In this document: one piece after another, positions 1 to 6,151 of the stretch
How the letters are laid out: every line of letters starts with the position of its first letter
How positions within the stretch are numbered: position 1 is the first letter of the stretch
From: CAZTTG01 sp964615935
GTDB taxonomy: Bacteria > Planctomycetota > UBA1135 > GCA-002686595
DNA: 35,930 nt
Assembly: GCA_964615935.1 (NCBI GenBank)
Contig: CAZTTG010000064.1
Coordinates: 1-35,930 of the forward strand
Reading direction: 5' to 3'
Notes under the pieces: model-generated
Seen by the model: only the letters and a program-made list of their open reading frames with translations
Told to the model about the DNA's origin: nothing
Database searches by the model: none
Made by a program: the position numbers and the translations under genes

Positions 1-2163
1 CGCCCCCCGCGGCGGCCCGATGCGCCGGCGGCGAGCTTCCGCGGATCTCTCTCCGGGCGCGCCCTCGCGCCGGCGCGCGCGGCCGGCGCCGTCTTCGGCG
101 TCGAGCTCCTGCGCCTGCTGCGCGACCCGCGGGCCCTGGCGGCGGCGATCCTGCTGCCGCTCCTGATCTACCCCCTGACCTTCGCCGGTCGAAGCTGGGT
201 CCTCGATCTCGTGCGCGAGGCCAGCGAGGCCCAGCGCGTGCGCGTCGCCCTGGACCTGCAGGAGGTGCCCGAGGAGCTGGCGGGGCGCCTGCGGGCCCTG
301 CTCGCCCAGGAGCTCCCGATCGAGCTCTCCGAGGTCGACGCCCCCAAGCTGCGCGCCCTGGCCCCGGATCTGCTCCTGGGCCGCCTCGAGGCCTACGAGC
401 GCGAGCGCCACCTGGCGAGCGAGATCCTCGAGTCCGCCGGCGACCTCCTGATCCTGGGGACCCGCCACCCCGACATCCCCGACCGCACGGTCTTCCGGCT
501 GCACTACGACGGCTCGACCGAGATCGCCAACCGCGCCCTGGAGCGCGCCGAGCGCGCCCTCGAGCGGCTCCGGGAGGAGGCCGAGCGCGAGCGACGCGAT
601 CGGCTGCTGGCGAGCGCGGACCCCGCCCGGGGCCTGGACGCCGAGCTGATCGACCTCACCGGCTCGGGGGGGGGGGCGGGAGCCACCCTGGGCGGACTCC
701 TGCCGATCTTCGCGATGCTGGTCGCCGTGTCGGCGGGGGCCTTCGCGTCCTTGAGCGCCTTCGCGGGCGAGCGCGATGGCGGTCTGCTCGAGACCCTGCT
801 GGCCCAGCCGGTCTCGGCCGGGGCCGTCGCCTGGGGCAAGCTCGGAGCGGTCTGGCTGACCGCGATCCTGGCCGCCATGGGGCACCTGGGCAGCGCCATG
901 ATCGCGATCGCCCTGGGTCAGGGCGAGCTGCCGGGCCTGGCGGAGGGTGGAACGGGACAGCTCGCCGTGCAGATGGGCCGGGTGCTCGCGGGCGGGCTGG
1001 TGTTCCTGCCCAACGCGATCCTGGTGTGCACCTTCCTGGCGCTGGTCTCCGGTCGCGCGCAGAGCTTCCGCGAGGGCCAGCACCTGCTGCTCCCGCTGAG
1101 CCTGTGCTCCCTCGCGCCCGCCGTCTTCGCCACCCAGAGCCAGGTGGCCCTCGATCCGCTCCTGGCCTGCGTGCCCCTCATCGGTCCCTGCCTGGCGCTG
1201 CGCGACGCGCTGAGCGGCCAGCTCGCGGCCGGACCGATCGCCTGGATGTTCGGAGCCCACGCGCTGTGGGTGGCCCTGCTCGCGCGCCGCCTCGCGTGCG
1301 GCATCGGCGGCGAGAAGCTGTTCCTCGAGCGCTCCCGCGGCGGGGGCGACGATCCCCGGGGCGAGGCCGCCAGGGCGGCGGTGCGCTGGGGCGTGGCCGG
1401 CATCCTCGTGACCTACGCGGTGGGCGGCGGTCTGCAGTCGCTCGATCCGCTGCGCGGGCTCCTGCTCACGCAAGCCCTGCTCCTGCCGGTCCTGGCCCTG
1501 CTGGCCGCCCGCTCGGTCGCCCGGCGCACGGGCGAGGGGGTGACGCGAGGCCTGCGGCTTCGGCTGCCGCGGCCGAGCCACGCCGTGGCGGCGCTCCTGA
1601 TCGTGCCCGGCCTGGGGGTCCTGGTCGAGGCGATCTCGCTGTGGCAGCAGGAGTTCCTGCCGGCGCCCGCGGGCCTGTTCGAGGGCAATCCCACCTTCCA
1701 GCTCCTGCGGGAGATGCCGACCCTGGAGCTCATCGCGATCTTCGCCCTCCTGCCCGCCGTGGCCGAGGAGCTCTTCTTCCGCGGGGCGCTGCTCTCGGGG
1801 ATGCGGGCGCGCCTGTCGAGCTCCCGGATCCTGATCCTGCAGGCGCTCCTCTTCGGCCTGGCCCACTTCTCGATCTACCGCTTCCTGCCCACCGCCTGCG
1901 TCGGCTTCCTGTGCGCGGTGGTGGCCCTGCGGACCGCCAGCCTGTGGCCGGCCGTGATCCTCCACGCCGGGCACAACGCCCGCGCGGTGCTGATCGGGAC
2001 GGGCGAGGGCTGGGCCTGGCTGGGCGACCCCCGCCTGGGCCTGTGGGCCGCCCTCGGATTGTGCCTCCTGGTACTGCCGGCGCGGGGCGCCAGGGGGGCC
2101 CGGGGCAGGGCCGCCTTCCCAGGATCACCACGGGCTGCAAGCCGCCCCTCGACAACGGCTTAG
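1..2163 (+). CDS. ABC-2 type permease fused to CPBP intramembrane protease (5' end cut by window)
   Basis: The frame is open from base 1, so the gene begins upstream of the window; the GTG near 211 is internal. The first codons read like the start of a NatB-type ABC permease (ELLRLLRDPRALAAA followed by a hydrophobic segment and YPLTF). Next come a soluble extracytoplasmic part and a membrane permease core (about 690-1290). A second membrane half (about 1380-2080) carries the three CPBP/Abi protease motifs: EELFFR near 1765, FGLAH near 1853 and HAGHN near 1963. The Glu-Glu/Arg, His and His/Asn residues are the expected metal and catalytic positions. This fusion is a known architecture, usually next to an ATP-binding NatA-like subunit, which would lie upstream out of view. 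Likely role: export of an unknown substrate (sodium or lantibiotic-type in relatives) plus an uncharacterised membrane proteolysis activity. Confidence in the family is high; the substrate is unknown. Confidence 0.9.
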   Translation, partial: RPPRRPDAPAASFRGSLSGRALAPARAAGAVFGVELLRLLRDPRALAAAILLPLLIYPLTFAGRSWVLDLVREASEAQRVRVALDLQEVPEELAGRLRALLAQELPIELSEVDAPKLRALAPDLLLGRLEAYERERHLASEILESAGDLLILGTRHPDIPDRTVFRLHYDGSTEIANRALERAERALERLREEAERERRDRLLASADPARGLDAELIDLTGSGGGAGATLGGLLPIFAMLVAVSAGAFASLSAFAGERDGGLLETLLAQPVSAGAVAWGKLGAVWLTAILAAMGHLGSAMIAIALGQGELPGLAEGGTGQLAVQMGRVLAGGLVFLPNAILVCTFLALVSGRAQSFREGQHLLLPLSLCSLAPAVFATQSQVALDPLLACVPLIGPCLALRDALSGQLAAGPIAWMFGAHALWVALLARRLACGIGGEKLFLERSRGGGDDPRGEAARAAVRWGVAGILVTYAVGGGLQSLDPLRGLLLTQALLLPVLALLAARSVARRTGEGVTRGLRLRLPRPSHAVAALLIVPGLGVLVEAISLWQQEFLPAPAGLFEGNPTFQLLREMPTLELIAIFALLPAVAEELFFRGALLSGMRARLSSSRILILQALLFGLAHFSIYRFLPTACVGFLCAVVALRTASLWPAVILHAGHNARAVLIGTGEGWAWLGDPRLGLWAALGLCLLVLPARGARGARGRAAFPGSPRAASRPSTTA

Positions 2164-2165
2164 CC

Positions 2166-2184
2166 CCCCGTCCCGGGAACGGGG
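2166..2184 (+). terminator. hairpin just after the permease/protease stop codon
   Basis: CCCCGT and ACGGGG form a perfect 6-bp stem around a CCCGGGA loop, 2 nt after the TAG stop. There is no T-tract, as is common in very GC-rich genomes, so it may be a factor-dependent or weak terminator. Confidence 0.4.
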
Positions 2185-2295
2185 CTCGAATTCGGCCCCC
2201 CGCGGCCAGCCCCGATCGGACACGAAGATGGCCGGCGCGGCTGCACCGGCCCCCGTCTCCCCGCCCCAACCAACCCAGCCTACGGGGAATCGGCC

Positions 2296-2403
2296 ATGTA
2301 TAAACGAATTCTCGCCCACGCTCTCTGCCGGAGCATGGAGGTCGCGATCGCCCTCGCGGTGGTCGCCGCGGCGCTGAACATGCACCGCGTCCTTCCCGGC
2401 TGA
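2296..2403 (+). CDS. possible 35-residue small membrane protein
   Basis: ATG at 2296 opens a 35-codon frame ending in TGA at 2401-2403. GGGGA lies about 6 nt upstream as a possible ribosome binding site. The product starts MYKRILAHALCRSMEVA, followed by a short hydrophobic Ala/Val/Leu stretch and a basic tail, so it could be a single-pass micro-membrane protein. The first codons (TATAAACGAATTC) are distinctly AT-rich for this window. No family is recognised. It lies alone in a 573-nt gap between two larger genes on the same strand. It may be chance; codon periodicity is too short to judge. Confidence 0.28.
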   Translation: MYKRILAHALCRSMEVAIALAVVAAALNMHRVLPG

Positions 2404-2736
2404 GCAGCCCAGCAACCCAGCGCAGGGGATCCCCACGGCCTGACCCGCGCCCGTCGCGGCCGACCGAAGCGGCCCCTCGCACCCTCCCGGGTGGCGGGAT
2501 CGATCGAACGCGGGCCCTCGACGATCGCGACCACCCGGGTCTCGTGCCCACCCGACCGGGGAGAGGGGCCCGCCGGGCCGGATCGGGGGTAGGGGACCCG
2601 TAAGGAGGGGAGAACGCGACTTGAAGTGACGCAGGGCGCGTCCCAGTCCGTAGAGTTGGGGAGGTTCCCTCGGAGGCCCGTCCACCGACGCAGGCGCGCC
2701 CCCGACCGGCCCTCTCCGCCCTATCGGAGGATCTCC
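2404..2736. other. intergenic stretch without a recognised gene
   Basis: No open frame with convincing coding character is seen here on either strand. The stretch ends with CGGAGG at 2725-2730, the ribosome binding site of the thiol protein gene. A purine-rich run (GTAAGGAGGGGAGAA, about 2600-2614) resembles a strong Shine-Dalgarno but has no good start codon after it. The region may hold the promoter and leader of the downstream gene. Confidence 0.4.
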
Positions 2737-3759
2737 ATGAGACGCGTCCCGCTCGTTTCCGCCGGCCTGGTGCTCGCGGCCCTGGCGTCCTCGGCGCCGG
2801 CGCAGCAGATCGGCAGCCCGATGCCCGAGCTCGATCCGCTGCGGTGGTACAACTCGCCGCCGATGACCCTCGAGGAGCTGCGCGGCAAAGCCGTGCTGAT
2901 CGAGGTGTTCCGGACCTGGTGCACGATCTGCCCCACCACCGTCGGGGCGCTCAACTCCAAGCTGGCCAAGCAGGAAAAGGACGGCTTGATGGTGATCGGC
3001 ATCACCCGGGACGAGCCCGTCCTGGTGGAGCACTGGATCGAGACCCACGGCGTCACCTTCCCGGTGGTGGTCCTCGAGACGGCCGAGGTCGAGAGCGCGA
3101 TCTACGTCCCCAGCTTCCCGCGCATGGCGGTCATCGACCCCACGGGCACGCTGATCTGGGCGGGCGACCACACGGCCTACGGGTCGCCCCTGCGCCAGGC
3201 CCTGGAGGGGGCGAAGAAGGGGAGCCTCCACCCCCGGTCGATGTCGCGCGCGGTGGCGGCCATCCGCAAGGGCGACCGCGGCGCGGCCTTCGCGCAGGTG
3301 GACAAGGCCCTCGGCAAGAGCAGCCTGAAGGACGAGGAGCGCCAGGCCGGCGAGAAGCTCCGCGAGTGGCTGGAGGAGACCGCCCAGAGGGGGCTGGAGG
3401 AGGCCCGGGAGCAGGCCGAGAAGGGCGACGTGTACAAGGCCGTGGGGATCGCCACCCCGATCGCCCGCTGCAAGCCGCCCTACTCCTGCTCGCAGGTGTG
3501 CGCCCGGTTCCTGGAGGAGCTCGAGGCGCGGCCCGACTACCGGCTCGAGATGAAGGCGGGCAAGATGTTCGCCGGGGCCCGGGTGGTGGAGAACCGCATG
3601 GATCGGGTGGACCAGTCGATCGCCACCTACGAGAAGATCATCGACAAGTACCCGGAGCTACCGATCGCCAGGCTCGCGGGCGAGCGCATCAAGGCGGCCC
3701 AGGAGATGATCAAGCGGAGCGAGGAGTACGAGGAGCGGCGCAAGAAGGGCGGAGGCTGA
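2737..3759 (+). CDS. TlpA/ResA-like secreted thiol oxidoreductase with helical C-terminal extension
   Basis: ATG at 2737 is preceded by CGGAGG with a 6-nt gap, which decides this start over upstream in-frame codons. The 340-residue product begins with a signal peptide (MRRVPLVSAG..., cleavage probably after APA, residue 22). A thioredoxin-fold redoxin/TlpA domain follows (about 25-170) with the redox motif WCTIC (Cys62 and Cys65) and a Pro-containing loop SFPRM in the cis-Pro region. The second half (about 190-340) is charged and helical, with two further cysteines in SCSQVC, and looks TPR-like or coiled; it is not part of a minimal TlpA. Likely role: reduction or isomerisation of disulfides, or peroxide/thiol chemistry, in the periplasm. 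The partner is unknown. It converges with the small basic gene at 3780-3893. Confidence 0.85.
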   Translation: MRRVPLVSAGLVLAALASSAPAQQIGSPMPELDPLRWYNSPPMTLEELRGKAVLIEVFRTWCTICPTTVGALNSKLAKQEKDGLMVIGITRDEPVLVEHWIETHGVTFPVVVLETAEVESAIYVPSFPRMAVIDPTGTLIWAGDHTAYGSPLRQALEGAKKGSLHPRSMSRAVAAIRKGDRGAAFAQVDKALGKSSLKDEERQAGEKLREWLEETAQRGLEEAREQAEKGDVYKAVGIATPIARCKPPYSCSQVCARFLEELEARPDYRLEMKAGKMFAGARVVENRMDRVDQSIATYEKIIDKYPELPIARLAGERIKAAQEMIKRSEEYEERRKKGGG

Positions 3760-3779
3760 TCCGCCGGTCGGCGCGGGGC

Positions 3780-3893
3780 CTACCCGCGGCGGCGCTTGCG
3801 GGCCAGGTAGAAGCGGCCCGAGTTCATCCCCATGCGCCGGACGCGGGGCCGCTTGCGGGTGCACCCGCCGGACTTCCTCTGGGACTTGGCCAT
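3780..3893 (-). CDS. 37-residue very basic protein, ribosomal-protein-like
   Basis: The frame runs from ATG (3893-3891) to TAG (3782-3780). The product starts MAKSQRKSGGCTRKRPR and ends with YLARKRRRG; close to half of its residues are Arg or Lys, with one Cys and two Met. The composition and the MAK start resemble small ribosomal proteins. The KRPRVRRMGMNSGR part is loosely like bL34 (KRxRxxGFRxRM...GR), but the gene is not in the usual rpmH-rnpA setting and I cannot assign it. A promoter with both boxes (see 3941-3969) lies upstream, which argues that it is a real, separately transcribed gene. The ribosome binding site is poor (AGGAG about 20 nt upstream, GAG nearer). Alternatives are a nucleoid-binding peptide or a lineage-specific ribosomal subunit protein. 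Confidence 0.6.
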   Translation of the reverse strand: MAKSQRKSGGCTRKRPRVRRMGMNSGRFYLARKRRRG

Positions 3894-3940
3894 GGCTGAT
3901 CTCGCTCTGCTGGGGGCTCCTGGGGGGATGAAGGCGGACC

Positions 3941-3969
3941 ATTGAAGCGAGGGCGAGCCCCGCCGGCAA
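3941..3969 (-). promoter_or_regulatory. sigma70-type promoter for the small basic gene
   Basis: Read on the minus strand: TTGCCG (3969-3964), exactly 17 nt, then TTCAAT (3946-3941). Each box matches consensus at 4 of 6 bases. The predicted transcript start is about 40 nt before the ATG at 3893. Confidence 0.5.
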
Positions 3970-3990
3970 GCCCCGAGCCGCGGTTCCGGG

Positions 3991-5955
3991 CTAGTCGCCG
4001 GCGTAGCCCAGGGCCCGCATGGCGTCCCAGTCCACCCCGCCGCCGGCCTCCTGGCGCTCGTCGTCGGCCCCCCAGATCCCCCGCATCCGCTCCATCTCGG
4101 CCTTGAGGGCCTCGAAGACCTCCGGGTGCTCGGCGGAGCGATCCCGCTGGTCGAGGGGGTCCTCGCGGGGGTCGTGGAGGCCGAAGGCGGCCCCCTCCCC
4201 CACCCCGGCGCGGACCAGCTTCCAGGGACCCCGGTAGAGGGCGATGCGGTTCGCGGTCGGGTCCAGGTGATCGCGATCCTCGACCAGCACCGCGCGGTCC
4301 GGCTCCGGCCGCCCGGCCAGGAGGTCGCGCCCGGCGAAGAGAGCTCCGCCCTCGGCCACGGGCTCCAGTCCCGCCATCCCGAGGAGGGTGGGCGCCACGT
4401 CGACGCCGCTCACCAGCCCGTCCACCCGCCCGCGCGCCTCCGGCGGCGCTCCCGGCATCCTCACCAGGAAGGGAACGCACACCTGCGGCTCGTGCACCTC
4501 CTGATGCTCGTAGCACCCGCCCTCTCCGAAGGCCTCGCCGTGGTCGGAGGTCATCAGGACGGCCGTGTGGGACCCCGCGACGTCGATGGCCGCCAGGAAG
4601 CGGTCGACCTCCCGGTCCATCTGGCTCATCTCGGCGTCGTAGAGCTGGGCCAGGTGGGCGTTGTCGCGCTCGTCGGGCCGGTATCCCTTCACGTAGCGGT
4701 CGCTGCGGAAGAGGTAGCCGTCCATCGGACCGTCGTAGGGATCCACCCACCGCTCCTCGAACTCGGGCGAGGGCCGGTAGGGCCAATGCACGTCGTAGAG
4801 GTTGACCAGACAGAACCAGGGCCGGGGGTCGTCCTCCTGGATCCACTCCCGAGCCCGATCCAGCACCTCGCTTGCCGGCCGCTGAAAGTCCTGGATCCAG
4901 TGGGGCAGGCCGTTGAAGTGCAGGCTCCGGAAGCGCGCCGCCAGCACCGATTGCAGGTCGTGGAGCACGGCCCAGCCGCGGGTGTAGGTCACCGGGGGAT
5001 CGGTGCGATCGTCGTAGTGCTCGAAGCCGTGGATCATCCCTGTTCCCGCGCGCAGCACGTCGGTGCCCACGAAGCCGCCGGTGCGGTAGCCGGCGCGCCG
5101 CAGGGTCTCGACCGCGCTGGGCGCGACGTGCGGGCGGTAGACCTGCCGCGCCAAGCTGGTGCGGTGGTGCGAGGGGTACACGCCGGTCAGCATCGAGACG
5201 TGCGAGCTCAGCGTGAAGACCGAGGCCGACCGGGCTCCGTCGAAGACCAGCGACTCCTCGGCCAGGCGCGACAGGCAGGGGGTGGTCTCGCGGTCGTAGC
5301 CGTGGTGCTGCAGGCTCTGGCTGCGGGTGGTGTCCCAGACGAGCAGCAGCAGGTTGGGCCGCTCGCCGCGCTCCGGCGGGGCGCCGGGCGCCGCGCCGGC
5401 GGCCGCGCCGAGGAAGCCGACCCAGACCAGGCCGCCGAGGCCCAGCAGGGCCGGGATCGCGGCGGCCCACCCCGGCCGCAAGCGGGCGAGCCCGCGCCCG
5501 GCGAGGTCCGCGGCCGCGATCACGGCCAGGAGGATGCCCAGGACCTCGAGCCACGGCCGGGGGCCGGCCAGGGCCGAGGTGTCCCCGCCCAGGGCGGTGT
5601 ACGAGTCGAGCCGCGCGTGGGCCAGGAGCGGGAAGGCCAGGCAGGCCGCGATCCAGAGGCCGGCGGCCAGGGCGCTCTCCCTCTCGGGGGTGGAGAAGCG
5701 CTCGGTCGCGCGCCCCGGGAGGACGGGCCCCAGGGCCCCGCCCCTCCACCTCCGGCCGAGGCTGCGGGACCACAGCCAGGTCCCGGCCGCCGCCGGGACG
5801 AGGGCCAGCAGTCCGTACGACACCCACAGAAGGATGGCCTGCCCGGCGAGCGCCGCCTCGGGCCCGCGGTGCGGGTACAGGTGGCGCACCCAGAGGCCGT
5901 CCGCGGCGGCGGCCAGGAGCACGACCGGGAGCAGGGCTCGGAGGCGTTGGAGCAT
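3991..5955 (-). CDS. membrane-anchored sulfatase-family (alkaline phosphatase superfamily) enzyme
   Basis: The start ATG at 5955 is chosen because the frame upstream (to 6405) encodes only low-complexity Arg/Pro/Ala sequence; no clear Shine-Dalgarno precedes it. The 654-residue product has about five membrane segments in residues 5-185 and a catalytic domain from about 199. That domain shows PNLLLLVWDTTRSQ (Asp208, metal site), FTLSSHVSMLTG (Thr248 at the nucleophile position) and MTSDHGE (Asp471-His472, metal site). Classical sulfatases carry Cys/Ser-x-Pro-x-Arg here for formylglycine formation. This protein has Thr and lacks the Arg, like phosphoethanolamine or glycerol-phosphate transferases. 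It is therefore more likely a phospho- or sulfo-transferase/hydrolase acting on envelope material, with the active site outside the cytoplasm. It is divergent from the similar enzyme at 6149. Confidence 0.85.
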   Translation of the reverse strand: MLQRLRALLPVVLLAAAADGLWVRHLYPHRGPEAALAGQAILLWVSYGLLALVPAAAGTWLWSRSLGRRWRGGALGPVLPGRATERFSTPERESALAAGLWIAACLAFPLLAHARLDSYTALGGDTSALAGPRPWLEVLGILLAVIAAADLAGRGLARLRPGWAAAIPALLGLGGLVWVGFLGAAAGAAPGAPPERGERPNLLLLVWDTTRSQSLQHHGYDRETTPCLSRLAEESLVFDGARSASVFTLSSHVSMLTGVYPSHHRTSLARQVYRPHVAPSAVETLRRAGYRTGGFVGTDVLRAGTGMIHGFEHYDDRTDPPVTYTRGWAVLHDLQSVLAARFRSLHFNGLPHWIQDFQRPASEVLDRAREWIQEDDPRPWFCLVNLYDVHWPYRPSPEFEERWVDPYDGPMDGYLFRSDRYVKGYRPDERDNAHLAQLYDAEMSQMDREVDRFLAAIDVAGSHTAVLMTSDHGEAFGEGGCYEHQEVHEPQVCVPFLVRMPGAPPEARGRVDGLVSGVDVAPTLLGMAGLEPVAEGGALFAGRDLLAGRPEPDRAVLVEDRDHLDPTANRIALYRGPWKLVRAGVGEGAAFGLHDPREDPLDQRDRSAEHPEVFEALKAEMERMRGIWGADDERQEAGGGVDWDAMRALGYAGD

Positions 5956-6135
5956 GGTGGAGCGGGCGCTGGCCTCTGCCGGCCCATGATCCGGTCCGGC
6001 GGCGCGGGTGCAAGCGGGGGAGGGGCCCCCGCTTCTTTTCGCGCCGCCTCCGCCCCGGGCTTGAGCGCCGGCGGTCGCCGGGAGGGACGCCCGATTCCGA
6101 CCGCGGGCCCCAGGGACGCGGGGGCCGCGGGCCGA

Positions 6136-6151
6136 TATCCTGGGCGCCGTG
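6136..6151 (+). promoter_or_regulatory. -10 box TATCCT seven bases before a GTG start (leaderless type)
   Basis: TATCCT at 6136-6141 is followed by GGGCGCC and then the GTG start codon at 6149. The usual -10 to transcript-start distance would put +1 at or next to the GTG. No Shine-Dalgarno is visible, consistent with a leaderless mRNA. Confidence 0.45.
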
